A stretch of DNA of 64,000 nucleotides from Dermatemys mawii. Lineage: Eukaryota > Chordata > Testudines > Dermatemydidae. The stretch lies in contig ML677343.1 in NCBI GenBank assembly GCA_007922305.1, positions 28,835,915-28,899,914 of the forward strand, given 5' to 3'. The notes beneath the pieces are model-generated. The model did not search any database, was not told the DNA's origin, and was given only the letters and a program-made list of their open reading frames with translations. This document shows positions 36,501-41,900 of the stretch, one piece after another. Each line of letters starts with the position of its first letter. Position 1 is the stretch's first letter. The position numbers and the translations under genes are program-made.

Positions 36501-36913
36501 AAGGCATTTCTTAAGATTTTAGTGGCGAGCACTGTACAAGTGTAACTTCAATACATTTAAACACGCCACTCAACATGTAGTTACTCTTTCAAAATATGTT
36601 CTCAAACTTCATGTGAGTGGAAAATTTTGTTTGAATTACGAATTTAAACAGAGGAACATCTTAGTAAATTTGTATTCCTGTTTTGTTTCCAGTGGAAGTA
36701 TAAACGTTAACTTCTCTCTTTGTAGTTGTCTATCATCATGGAAACAGTGCAACTGGTGGTCATTACACTACAGACGTCTTCCAAATTGGTCTTAATGGCT
36801 GGCTACGCATTGATGACCAGGTAGTCAAAGTGATAAATCAGTACCAGGTGGTGAAGCCGTCTGCTGAACGCACAGCCTACCTCCTGTACTATCGCCGAGT
36901 TGACCTGCTGTGA
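3506..36913 (+). CDS. USP10: USP10 (ubiquitin carboxyl-terminal hydrolase 10), 3' part of gene, multi-exon
   Basis: USP10 removes ubiquitin from substrates and acts in the cytoplasm, with G3BP in stress-granule control, on p53, and on stalled ribosomal subunits (known for the family). Coding segments: 3506-3551, 7429-8451, 18639-18730, 22349-22458, 22993-23048, 24885-24988, 25462-25561, 26087-26267, 30629-30794, 32250-32394, 33817-33882, 36726-36913. They total 2277 nt with the stop, and every phase joins without frameshift. Every intron is GT-AG. The protein matches human USP10 closely from ELPPY to the C-terminal YYRRVDLL. The N-terminal region is disordered with a PAM2-like motif. The USP domain has its Cys box (GNWCYINA) and His box (GGHYTTD). 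The start codon and G3BP-binding exon are upstream of the window. No inactivating change is seen. An optional 87-nt exon at 5353-5439 is listed separately. Confidence 0.97.
4116..4135 (+). repeat. (AG)n microsatellite
   Basis: About ten GA/AG dinucleotides in a row within the intron. It is visible directly and has no further support for a function. Confidence 0.85.
4360..4480 (-). repeat. MIR SINE remnant
   Basis: The order of phrases (CATTTTAC..CTGAG, GAGAAGTTGAGACTTGTCC, GGGAATAGAATCTCGATCTCC) follows the reverse-strand MIR consensus, with its ATTTTACAGATGAG, GTTAAGTGACTTG and AACCCAGGTCTCC blocks. It is diverged and truncated. Confidence 0.5.
5353..5439 (+). CDS. USP10: Candidate USP10 in-frame cassette exon (29 codons)
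   Basis: An 87-nt stretch lies between a pyrimidine-rich acceptor (TTCTTCATACCTTCAG) and a donor GTACAA. It is open in the phase required by the neighbouring exons (enters phase 1, leaves phase 1), so it adds 29 residues without disturbing the frame. The added peptide reads [15 protein letters not shown], then [14 protein letters not shown], and joins EDYRRIEFG of the next exon. The human and mouse proteins as I know them lack this segment and have a short DKLPDG-type stretch there. It may be constitutive in sauropsids, alternatively spliced, or a chance exon-like sequence. The length divisible by three, correct phase, lack of stops and a balanced composition favour a real exon. Confidence 0.6.
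5440..7428 (+). other. USP10 intron (or part of one larger intron if the 5353 exon is skipped)
   Basis: AT-rich non-coding DNA. It holds a run of 17 C (6234-6250) and a short direct duplication of CTTGCAACATACAGTT near 6517-6551. I see no gene. An ATG-initiated open frame starting at 7296 runs into the next exon, but its first 133 nt are intronic. Confidence 0.7.
6234..6250 (+). repeat. Poly-C homopolymer (17 C)
   Basis: Seventeen consecutive C, so G17 on the minus strand. Such tracts are length-unstable and can form i-motif or G-quadruplex structures in vitro. Its length in this assembly should be treated as approximate. Confidence 0.9.
7429..8451 (+). CDS. USP10: USP10 large coding exon (disordered N-terminal region)
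   Basis: 1023 nt, entering in phase 1 and leaving in phase 1, between TTTGTCCAG and GTATAG. It encodes the low-complexity regulatory region that precedes the catalytic domain. [13 protein letters not shown] (about 7518-7556) matches the PAM2 consensus for binding the MLLE domain of poly(A)-binding protein. A polybasic run, [14 protein letters not shown] (from about 7704), resembles a nuclear localisation or RNA-contact patch. KSWASLFH (about 8277-8300) and the C-terminal [11 protein letters not shown] are near-identical to mammals. The middle (about 7760-8220) is Ser/Thr/Glu-rich and diverged, as is usual for this region. Confidence 0.97.
8987..9730 (+). mobile_element. hAT-family non-autonomous element, copy 1 (carries a nested element)
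   Basis: It begins TAGGGCCGTCAAAAATTTAT and ends GAAATCACTTGACAGCTCTA, imperfect terminal inverted repeats of the same type as the copy at 12681-13453. The two copies share long stretches, for example ACCAAGAAGTAGGACTGAGT versus AGCAAGAAGTAGGACAAAGA, the TTCATGATAAAGAGATTG block, and the GAGCACTGTAC block. Unlike the second copy it has no clear target duplication, and it is interrupted by a separate element at about 9098-9326. No transposase frame survives. Confidence 0.75.
9098..9326 (+). mobile_element. Short inverted-repeat (MITE-like) element nested in hAT copy 1
   Basis: This block is absent from the corresponding place in the 12681-13453 copy and has much higher GC and CpG than its host. 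It starts near CTTAGATCTACTTACTGTGG and ends GGTAATGTATACAAGCCCT. It contains a hairpin at 9230-9268 (GTCAATTTATT ... GATAAATTGAC) with a CTCTAGACTAGACAC-like centre. It resembles short elements common in turtle genomes. The boundaries are approximate. Confidence 0.65.
12681..13453 (+). mobile_element. hAT-family non-autonomous element, copy 2, with exact 8-bp target duplication
   Basis: The element runs from TAGGGCTGTCGATCATTCGC to TTGTTTGGCAGTCCTA, an imperfect terminal inverted repeat. It is flanked by identical 8-bp direct repeats GTTAGAAC at 12673-12680 and 13454-13461. An 8-bp duplication is diagnostic of hAT-type transposition. The interior is AT-rich and non-coding, and contains an (ATTT)n run at about 12979-12996. 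It is homologous along its length to 8987-9730 except for the nested block there. Confidence 0.88.
14591..14820 (+). repeat. MIR SINE
   Basis: The sequence follows the MIR consensus order: GGTTC, GTGTGTGACCTTGGTCAGGTCAC, TTTTTTGTGCCTCAGTTTCACTAACTG, TTAAATGGGGA, then a GTTTGTAAAGTATTT tail region. It is an old amniote SINE with roughly the divergence expected, lying in the sense direction of USP10. Confidence 0.8.
15225..15420 (+). repeat. Decayed hAT-like fragment
   Basis: It begins AGATCAGTGGATCTCAGTTTTT, resembling the CAGTGGTTCTCAAACTTT hAT terminus, and continues with a CATGACCC block typical of that repeat class. The right terminus is not recognisable. Low-confidence remnant. Confidence 0.4.
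16372..16880 (+). repeat. MIR-type SINE split by a later insertion
   Basis: The left part (about 16372-16510) reads as MIR core: GGACCTGGATT, GTTCTGCCACTTACCTGTTGTGTGA, TTTTGGGCAAGTCACTTCA. The sequence then changes at about 16540 to an unrelated element. The MIR-like 3' region resumes after about 16795, with ACAGAGCCTAGCACAGTATG and CCCCAATCTCATTAGG. The order shows the internal element inserted after the SINE. Confidence 0.7.
16540..16790 (+). mobile_element. Short inverted-repeat (MITE-like) element inserted in MIR
   Basis: It begins TAGGTCTGATCTACATTAAA and contains GTCGACTCAGCTATGTCACT, CAGGGATGTGAAAAATCCAC and GGTAGATCACCTATGGGAAC. It belongs with the related block at about 27670-27955 (shared ATGTCACTC, GTGA(A)..AA.CCAC and GGGAGAACTTCTCC-type phrases). 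No coding capacity. Ends are approximate because no clear target duplication was found. Confidence 0.65.
16899..17027 (+). mobile_element. SINE-length retroposed element with 13-bp target duplication
   Basis: The 129-bp element runs from AATCAGAGGAGTAGCCTGG to GGATGCATGCAT. It is flanked by identical 13-bp repeats TCTTGTTATAAAG at 16886-16898 and 17028-17040. It contains the phrases GAGTCCTATGGCACCTTAAA, AGCATAAGCTTTCGTGGGCT and AATACCCACTTTGTTGGATG, an abundant reptile repeat motif. A duplication of this length is more typical of target-primed reverse transcription than of cut-and-paste DNA transposition, so a SINE-type origin is inferred. No poly(A) tail is evident. Confidence 0.8.
17780..18000 (+). 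mobile_element. CpG-rich inverted-repeat element (unclassified)
   Basis: GGCAAGTCACATCTTATA at 17789-17806 is mirrored by TATAAGATGCGACTCGCT at 17975-17992 (15 of 18 pairs), defining a terminal inverted repeat. The interior is rich in CpG compared with the surrounding intron. It includes a perfect 7-bp hairpin, GCGGGCG-ATTG-CGCCCGC, at 17888-17905. This looks like a non-autonomous transposon with retained CpGs, hence fairly young or protected. I do not recognise its family. Confidence 0.5.
18639..18730 (+). CDS. USP10: USP10 exon with catalytic cysteine
   Basis: 92 nt, entering in phase 1 and leaving in phase 0, between TTCTACAG and GTATCC. It encodes [19 protein letters not shown] and then [12 protein letters not shown], the USP Cys box. 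The codon TGC at 18716-18718 is the nucleophile equivalent to human Cys424. It is nearly identical to mammals (K for T after ENV). Confidence 0.97.
18979..22020 (+). mobile_element. Decayed DIRS-like tyrosine-recombinase retroelement
   Basis: The left edge, TTCTTCTTTGGGGAGTGTCC, resembles the terminal repeat of vertebrate DIRS elements. At about 20230-20400 a broken frame encodes gag-like [20 protein letters not shown]. At about 20760-21250 come RNase H-like and adjacent segments: [51 protein letters not shown], and [20 protein letters not shown]. At about 21450-21900 are recombinase-like pieces: [27 protein letters not shown], and [15 protein letters not shown]. Frames are interrupted by many stops and shifts. 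The reverse-transcriptase section between gag and RNase H appears to be missing. It is not an active element. Confidence 0.75.
19250..19468 (+). mobile_element. hAT non-autonomous element nested in the DIRS-like element
   Basis: It starts CTGGTGTTCTCAAAATGGGG and ends GTTTGAGAACCAGTG, imperfect terminal inverted repeats. Flanking 8-bp repeats are CTTTAGTA (19242-19249) and CTTTAGTT (19469-19476), 7 of 8 identical. It is the same family as 44409-44630, sharing TTTGCCTCCAGCATTTATAA and AAAGTGTTTTTAATTTAT. Its position inside the DIRS-like element makes it the younger insertion. Confidence 0.85.
22049..22091 (-). repeat. Terminal fragment of the 8987/12681 hAT family
   Basis: GTGATTAAGCAAAATTAATT followed by TTTTTAATCGCTTGACAGCCCTA matches the ends of the hAT copies at 8987-9730 and 12681-13453. 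Only the terminus is present. It lies immediately after the recombinase remnants of the DIRS-like element. Confidence 0.65.
22349..22458 (+). CDS. USP10: USP10 coding exon (USP domain)
   Basis: 110 nt, entering in phase 0 and leaving in phase 2, with donor GTAAGT. It encodes [20 protein letters not shown] and [16 protein letters not shown], continuing the helix after the Cys box. It differs from mammals at only a few residues (S for F in MKFIP, V for L, S for V). Confidence 0.96.
22459..22992 (+). other. USP10 intron (534 bp)
   Basis: Short AT-rich intron with GTAAGT donor and TTTCAG acceptor. I see nothing else in it. Confidence 0.8.
22993..23048 (+). CDS. USP10: USP10 small coding exon (USP domain)
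   Basis: 56 nt, entering in phase 2 and leaving in phase 1, with donor GTGAGT. It encodes [18 protein letters not shown] after the split Phe codon. Mammals have PPKPRQ, so the only changes are at A and K. Confidence 0.95.
23049..24884 (+). other. USP10 intron (1.8 kb)
   Basis: AT-rich with a moderately GC-rich patch at about 23640-23900, which has open frames on both strands but no recognisable homology. No gene or clear repeat is supported. Confidence 0.65.
24885..24988 (+). CDS. USP10: USP10 coding exon (USP domain)
   Basis: 104 nt, entering in phase 1 and leaving in phase 0, between CTTGCAG and GTGCTG. It encodes [20 protein letters not shown] and [15 protein letters not shown], almost identical to mammalian USP10. 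Confidence 0.96.
24989..25461 (+). other. USP10 intron (473 bp) with AT-rich minisatellite
   Basis: It contains an almost pure A/T tract at about 25082-25217 built from TATATTA and AATATATAATT phrases. That tract is a low-complexity sequence likely to vary in length. Nothing else is seen. Confidence 0.75.
25082..25217 (+). repeat. AT-rich low-complexity / (TATATTA)n-like tract
   Basis: Nearly continuous A and T in recurring ATTATATATTA and TTAATATATAATT units, many of them palindromic. It lies about 245 bp upstream of the next exon. Confidence 0.8.
25462..25561 (+). CDS. USP10: USP10 coding exon (QQD-box region)
   Basis: 100 nt, entering in phase 0 and leaving in phase 1, with acceptor TTATTCAG and donor GTAAGC. 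It encodes [20 protein letters not shown] and then [13 protein letters not shown]. The RQEDAEEYL motif is the conserved USP Q-x-D-A-x-E-F/Y box. Its open frame continues a little into the intron, but splice signals set the end. Confidence 0.96.
25562..26086 (+). other. USP10 intron (525 bp)
   Basis: AT-rich, with a G-run at about 25835-25845. No gene, RNA or clear repeat is seen. Confidence 0.75.
26087..26267 (+). CDS. USP10: USP10 coding exon (acidic insert and fingers approach)
   Basis: 181 nt, entering in phase 1 and leaving in phase 2, with acceptor CTTAAG and donor GTATGG. It encodes [20 protein letters not shown], an acidic variable stretch, and then the conserved [20 protein letters not shown] and [16 protein letters not shown]. 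The first part is diverged from mammals and the second nearly identical. Confidence 0.96.
26905..27640 (+). repeat. GC-rich repeat element: minisatellite plus terminal hairpin
   Basis: From about 26985 to 27190 a unit of about 40 bp recurs three to four times with decay: TAGACTTGGGGAGAGAGGTG followed by CCCTGACCCCAGCC. The block continues with C-rich sequence to about 27500. A long hairpin (27516-27594) and the phrase AAAAATTAGAGGGAACACTG follow. Known reptile repeats pair this hairpin and the GAGGGAACACTG end, so the whole block is probably one element. Frames seen here are repeat-derived. Confidence 0.6.
27516..27594. repeat. Near-perfect 38-bp inverted repeat with 3-nt loop
   Basis: Arm 27516-27553 (ATGAATTTTGTTATGTGCAC onward) and arm 27557-27594 (ending GTGCACATAACAAAATTCAT) pair over 38 positions with two mismatches around TTT. 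The structure would form a strong hairpin in RNA, and a cruciform is possible in DNA. Confidence 0.9.
27670..27955 (+). mobile_element. Short inverted-repeat (MITE-like) element
   Basis: It shares a word pattern with 16540-16790: ATGTCACTC, GTGAATAAACCACC, GACATAACTTACACC, GTGTGGATAGTGCTATGTC, GGGAGAACTTCTCC, TAGTGTCTACACTAGCAGTG. The internal symmetry (AAGTTATGTCACTC and GTGACATAACTT) indicates an inverted-repeat structure. Non-coding. Confidence 0.65.
29402..29720 (+). mobile_element. pogo/Tigger-like DNA element, TA-flanked
   Basis: The left end CAATAGACTCTTGATTGTCC and the reverse complement of the right end, CAGTGACTCTCAATTATTCA, are similar inverted repeats, both followed by AGGAT. TA dinucleotides flank both ends (29400-29401 and 29721-29722), as expected for Tc1/mariner/pogo target duplication. 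Subterminal phrases (GGTTAACC-like, TTAACCGGGATTAA) repeat on both sides. The centre (about 29490-29630) looks like a separate GC-rich insertion beginning CAGGGCCGGCTCTGG and containing an (ACA)n run. Confidence 0.65.
30629..30794 (+). CDS. USP10: USP10 coding exon (USP domain)
   Basis: 166 nt, entering in phase 2 and leaving in phase 0, between TTTCTGTAG and GTGTGT. It encodes [20 protein letters not shown], then [20 protein letters not shown] and [15 protein letters not shown], near-identical to mammals (E for D in QSDK). Confidence 0.97.
30795..32249 (+). other. USP10 intron (1.5 kb)
   Basis: It contains a hAT-like element (about 31155-31432) with an internal 30-bp tandem duplication. The rest is AT-rich with nothing recognised. 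Confidence 0.7.
31155..31432 (-). mobile_element. hAT-like element with internal tandem duplication
   Basis: On the minus strand the element starts CAGTGGTTCTCAACCTATTT and continues with a CATTTTGGGCTGCATATGTG and CATGGGCCGTGGCTCTGTGC pattern, typical of hAT-derived reptile repeats. The left boundary is uncertain. Within it, CCTGCTTTTGAAGTAGATAT is duplicated in tandem (units at 31237-31266 and 31267-31296). Confidence 0.65.
32250..32394 (+). CDS. USP10: USP10 coding exon (USP domain)
   Basis: 145 nt, entering in phase 0 and leaving in phase 1, between TGTATTAG and GTGAAG. It encodes [40 protein letters not shown] and PVDLEISK. The [12 protein letters not shown] segment is the strongly conserved USP motif near the core of the palm. 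It is essentially identical to mammals (EE for EK). Confidence 0.97.
32395..33816 (+). other. USP10 intron (1.4 kb)
   Basis: Includes a diverged amniote repeat remnant at about 32690-32800 (TCCATTGACCTCAGTGGGGG phrase) and a C-rich tract at about 33520-33550. No gene or RNA is recognised. Confidence 0.65.
33817..33882 (+). CDS. USP10: USP10 small coding exon (USP domain)
   Basis: 66 nt, entering in phase 1 and leaving in phase 1, between TTTTTCAG and GTATTT. It encodes [20 protein letters not shown] and FA. Mammals have KNKNFKCHRTYRLFA, so several substitutions fall in a surface loop while the RTYRLFA strand is kept. Confidence 0.95.
33883..36725 (+). other. USP10 last intron (2.8 kb)
   Basis: AT-rich, with a (CA)n microsatellite at about 35069-35084. 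No gene, RNA or well-preserved repeat is recognised. Confidence 0.7.
35069..35084 (+). repeat. (CA)n microsatellite
   Basis: Eight CA units in a row, visible directly. Confidence 0.8.
36726..36913 (+). CDS. USP10: USP10 terminal coding exon with catalytic His and Asp
   Basis: 188 nt, entering in phase 1 and ending at TGA 36911-36913. It encodes [20 protein letters not shown], then [20 protein letters not shown], then [20 protein letters not shown] and LL. The codon CAT at 36761-36763 is the general-base His of the GGHYTTD box. The Asp pair at 36812-36817 includes the third triad residue. It ends in the same [10 protein letters not shown] as mammals. Confidence 0.98.
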
Positions 36914-37800
36914 AACTTCCCTCTTTATGCTGTGTGTGCAAGATACCTGCTTTGTAGAACGCCAACTATCACTAATTTTTTTCCTCCTTTAAATGCTCTT
37001 TTGAGTGAATCCTTTTTCCCCTCGCAACTATGGGATAGAGTGAAAAAGGAAACTACCTTGGGTGTTGTGCACAGCATAGTTTGTGTGTTGACTTTTGACT
37101 TTCCAGAATGAAGTCATTTGGTTGAAAGACTGAGTCTCTCAAATCACAAAACGATAAAATATTTCTGAGTTAATGCTGAATCCTAAGATGATAAAGGGGG
37201 TTTGCATTTGATTCCCACTTTCTAATTACATGGTAGAAGAAAACCCTGCACCAGCAACAAAACTTGTAGATTTCTGTGAAAATAAGTTTTATCTTTACTT
37301 AAATAAAAAAAACTAAGCAAAAAAAAGCAAAAAAAAAAACAAAAAAACCCTCTCTGCTCCCCCAGTAGTTTTTGATAAATGGTAAAACATGACCCAATGT
37401 GTATCAGGAGACAATGGTTCCATGTGCTTCAAAACAATGTACAAACTGCAGAGTTGCTGGTTCCTAATAGGAAAAAAATCACATTTTAATAATTGAGCGA
37501 TGAGAAACTGCTTAAGTACACATTGCAGATCAAATATTTGGAGTTAAAATGTTAGTCTATATAGATGGGTGATTGTAACTTTATTGCTATTAAGAGATTT
37601 CAAACTGCATTTATGCTTCTGTGTACACAAGATTTTAAAAAATGGGCAAAATAATGAAGATTGATATTTCTTTAAGTCTGCTTTGTTTAATTTTGCTGTC
37701 TGCTCTCCTATAATGTTGAGTTCCTAATTGTACACAGTTTAGTGATATCTAGGAGTATAAAGTTGTCGCCCATCAATAAAAGTCACAAAGTTGGTTTAAA
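36914..37800 (+). other. USP10: USP10 3' untranslated region
   Basis: From the stop codon to a probable cleavage site near 37800. It carries an A-rich stretch at 37302-37347 that includes an earlier AATAAA (37302-37307), and the more convincing terminal signal at 37775. Confidence 0.75.
37775..37780 (+). terminator. USP10 polyadenylation signal AATAAA
   Basis: A canonical AATAAA is followed within 20-60 bp by GT-rich sequence (GTTGTGGGGTTGCGTTTCTTTG from about 37801), the usual arrangement for cleavage and polyadenylation about 15-25 bp downstream of the hexamer. It lies 860 bp after the stop codon. Confidence 0.8.
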
Positions 37801-38427
37801 GTTGTGGGGTTGCGTTTCTTTGACTTTGAGTGTAAATTTCATTTATAGAAACCCTAGTCTAGAGTTACTATGCATTTACTAATTCAAAATAATGCTATTT
37901 AGCAGGGTAGAATTCATCCCGGTGCATAGGGCACCAGAAGACATATGTATCATTTAGACCTTATTTTGAGGATTTAAATGCTGGCTCTCCCTCAGGGGTG
38001 CTAGGATGCTCATGAAAGCATAATCATTACTTTATTTTAAAAAACCCATACCTGTTAAGTCAAATGAGTTTTGCATAAGAAAAAAAGAGCAAATTGCAGG
38101 AAAATTATTTTTTCCACTGTTTTCCCTTCATGTTTTTAAAATGAAGTGGCTGCTTTATATTTTTAGGCTTTATGTTCCAGGAATTTTCTGTAGCATTTCC
38201 TTAAGCTGCCTAGATTTCTATCTTCACTTTTTATCTCTTTGTCTGGCACAGGCAGGACAGCTGCTTTCCATCAGACTTCTCTGTGGTTGTGCTGCTTTTA
38301 ACTTTTTGTTGAAAGAACTGTACAATTTTCCCTTTTAGTAGCTTTAAGGTATTCATAGCTCATCTCTTGATATAGTATCTGGTCATCATTTTTGTACTAT
38401 CTGTTTGACTTTCTCATTAAAAGGCAA

Positions 38428-38525
38428 TTAACTGTGTATTTGTACAGCACCTAACACAATGGAGTTCTGGGTCCAGGACTGGGCTCCTATGCACTACAAT
38501 AATACAAGTTGTTAATAATAAGAAG
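38428..38525 (+). repeat. MIR-type SINE 3' end
   Basis: GTACAGCACCTAACACAATG and GGACTGGGCTCCTATGCACTA match the 3' region also seen at 16795-16860 (ACAGAGCCTAGCACAGTATG), a MIR-derived tail common in reptiles. Confidence 0.55.
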
Positions 38526-38676
38526 AGGCTTTGGTAACCACAGCCATAAAGGAGAAGCAGTGGGAAGGTATTAATCACAGCTTCAGCTTTCAGAATCTCT
38601 TCATCCGGTGCTGATCTGAAGAGATGCCTCGCACCTTCAATTTTCATGGAAGTTAATCAAGCCCTTATGTCTACAC

Positions 38677-38993
38677 CAGGGGTAGGCAACTTATGGCACA
38701 TGTACCAAAGGTGGCACACCAGCTGATTTTCAGATTTTCAGTGGCACTCTTGCTTCCTGAGTCCTGGCTACTGGTCCAGGGGGTTCTGCATTTTAATTTA
38801 ATTTTAAATTAAGCTTCTTAAACATTTTAAAAATCTTATTTACTTTATATACAAGAATAGTTTAGTTATATATTATAGACTTATAGAAAGAGACCTTCTA
38901 AAAATGTTAGTGTGTTACTGGCACGTGAAACCTTAAATTAGAGAGACTAAATGAAGACTTGGCAAACCATGTCTGAAAGGTTGCTGACCCCTG
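38677..38993 (+). mobile_element. hAT non-autonomous element with 8-bp target duplication
   Basis: It begins CAGGGGTAGGCAACTTATGG and ends AAGGTTGCTGACCCCTG, an imperfect terminal inverted repeat. The flanks are GTCTACAC (38669-38676) and ATCTACAC (38994-39001), 7 of 8 identical, as expected for a hAT insertion. The interior is AT-rich and non-coding. Confidence 0.85.
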
Positions 38994-41900
38994 ATCTACA
39001 CAGTCATTCAATGAGGAGCATTAAAACTTTACACTTTAGCTTTAGAAAAAATTGGTTGCCTCTCTCAGTAGAACTTCATTTAAGTCTCCCTGATGCTGAG
39101 AAAACTGATGTTGAATAGAAGAGATTGAAAATGACTTACTTACAAAGAACGAACACACACTGTATACACAAATGTGATCCTCGGTCTTTAAACATTAAAA
39201 AGAAGTAAAAAATGTATTTCCTCAGCTGCGTCTGTTACAAATCTTTAATTAGCCATATAATTATATTCAGTGAAACTGGAAGAAAACCTTATTTTGGATG
39301 TTATAAAATCAAGTCTTGACAGTTTATCCTCTAATGTTTTAAGAAAGAAGTAAGGATGTTTCCCCATGATTTGTCCATTCTCCAGAAGTTTGCATTCTTG
39401 CTTCAATTGGATTCTTCACTTTGTGTTTGTGCACTGTTCAGCTGCCGGTGTCTCCCATCCCAGAGGTGGGGGAATGTAACAGTCCCCTCTATATAGTTTG
39501 TATATTATACACTGAGGGTTTTGGATATAAGTTACTATACAAATGTTTGTTGGAGCTGGTTGGAAAAGTTCTAATGAAACCATTTTCCTTTGGAATTTGC
39601 TGAATCGAAACTTAAGCGCTTTGTGAAGACCATTTAATTTTGACAAAATTCCACCAGAACCCAAGCAGGGTTCCCGTGGAACCTGCCCGTTCATGTATCT
39701 GGCAGACTGTCCCAGAGCCAGGGTTCCTAGAGATGGGCAGAGACCGTGCTTGTTTGATGGAGAAATTTTCAAATTTCTCCAACAAAAATCACTTGTTAAG
39801 TTGTTGAACCATGGTCATTTGCAAATGTGACTTCTCTGTATGTGATGAGACTTTCAAATTTTGTGAAACAAAATATTCCATATTTTGTCCATTATAGTGA
39901 CATTAAAAAAAAAAGTCAGGCTGAACCATTAATTCTCCAGTTACAAAATTTCTTATGTTAACACTAGCCATGGAGTTATTAGAACTGAACACAGTGAGAA
40001 AATAATCTTATTTCACTTAAAACTGGATCCAGCAAAGCAATGAGACACTTCACAGGCTTAAAGACAAGAGCATACCAAAATCACATCTAATCCAACCATT
40101 ATAATAATAAATACGTATATAACATTTTACACGTTATGTCCCTGCCAATCCTCCCTTTGAAGTTGATGTTATAATTCTCATTGATGTCAATGGTGCATGA
40201 TTAGACCATTTTACCATCACTAAAAATATTTTGTAATTACATTTGTAATTATACTTTAATCTTACAAACCTGCACTGAGCTTTTCCGTCCTCAGATAAAT
40301 TGGAAATAAACCCAGAAGTTCAAACATGAAACAGATACGTAAGTTTACATTCCTTTTTTCTGATGATAGTGGTGATTCTTATTACTTCGAATAACTAGCT
40401 CATGACATTTTTTGTTTGTATATATGGTCTGTCTCTAGTAAATGTAGGTTATTATATAAAACCAAGGCTATGGCTACCCATAAGAGACTTGCTCATGAGA
40501 GACTTTTCACAAAAGCTACACTCTAAATCAGTCTTGTAAAAGAATCTGGAGCTCCTTTAGCTAGGTTCACTTGGGACCATGTCAAGTGATAAAGATGTTT
40601 TTGAAAATATTGCGATAAAATTGTGAAAGAGGAAATAGTATTACAAACACAATGTAAAAGTAAAGTACAGTAATCACTATGATTCATATTCATGTGCTCT
40701 TTATAATTTGCTAAACTAAAATAGATGCAATAGAAGTGTGTTTTGTTTGTTTTGTTTAATAACTGGCAGTGATTAATTTCAGCTGTAACAACAAGTATTG
40801 CAATGCCTGTCGGTGTGAAAGAAACTGTACTGTAGATATTTTTTAAATTTAATTTGCACTAAGGATGTTGCACATACAATTGATGAAACCTGTGCAGTAA
40901 GTTACTCAAAGAAGTCAGTGAAAAGCATGTAGCAACATCTGACATTACGCAACCACAATTTTTATTTTCTGGTAACCTATTCCTTGTTTTTGAACAAAGT
41001 GTATGTTCTTGATTTCTGTCTAACTGATAATGTCAGTGCATCAGAGCTGAATGTTATAATTATTTAGTGATGTTCTTAAAGCAGATTTTAACCTTAGAAA
41101 CAAACTGGCTTGAATGCAAAAAAAGGCCAAGCTTTTCAAAAAGAGAAACCTGAAAATAGGGCTCCTGACTCCTATACTTGAAAACTCTTGGTCTGAATAT
41201 AAGCAATCAGACCATGCCAGAAGTTCATACTGAAACAAGCTCTCTAGGGGTTGATTTTTCAGAAGAGCCATAGTTACCTAGAAACGAAAGGTGGGATTTT
41301 TCAGGAGACTGTCACATTTGGAAAATTCCGCCCCTAGTGAATTAGTCAAAAAGTCCAGCATATCAAGAACAGTTCAGATAAGTGCTATGCAGTAAGTATG
41401 TGTTTTAATAACAGTTGACATAGCTTTTCACTGTATCATTGTTTTGTGTGACATACTTAGCCACCTCCATAGTTTGGCTATCTAGATATCATTATGCCTC
41501 AGCCCAGAATTTTTAAGGTACTGGAGGAGCACCATGCAAAGTCACAGAATTACTCCTTTTATGAAGCGTGTTTGAAACTCTTTATTTCAGACAACCTTTT
41601 GGGCAGCATCTTGGTTGTGTTTTAATTACAATATTTCACTCTCCTATAGGGCCATCCAACCAAGGCTAGTCTTTCATGAATTTAGCTCCAGTCTGGTCCT
41701 TTGCTGTCATTACTATTCTCTCCCAATTTGCAGCTAGAGGGGCAGAGGTTAAGTGACTTGCTTTTTAATCCATACAGCGAATACCAATAGTGAATATTTT
41801 GTTTTTATTTTTGGAAGGGATTTTTACCATGGAAACGGTACGAAGTCAGCAAGTAGTATATTGCTTTGGGAACCACAGGTATTTGCCCATAGTTCAAAAG

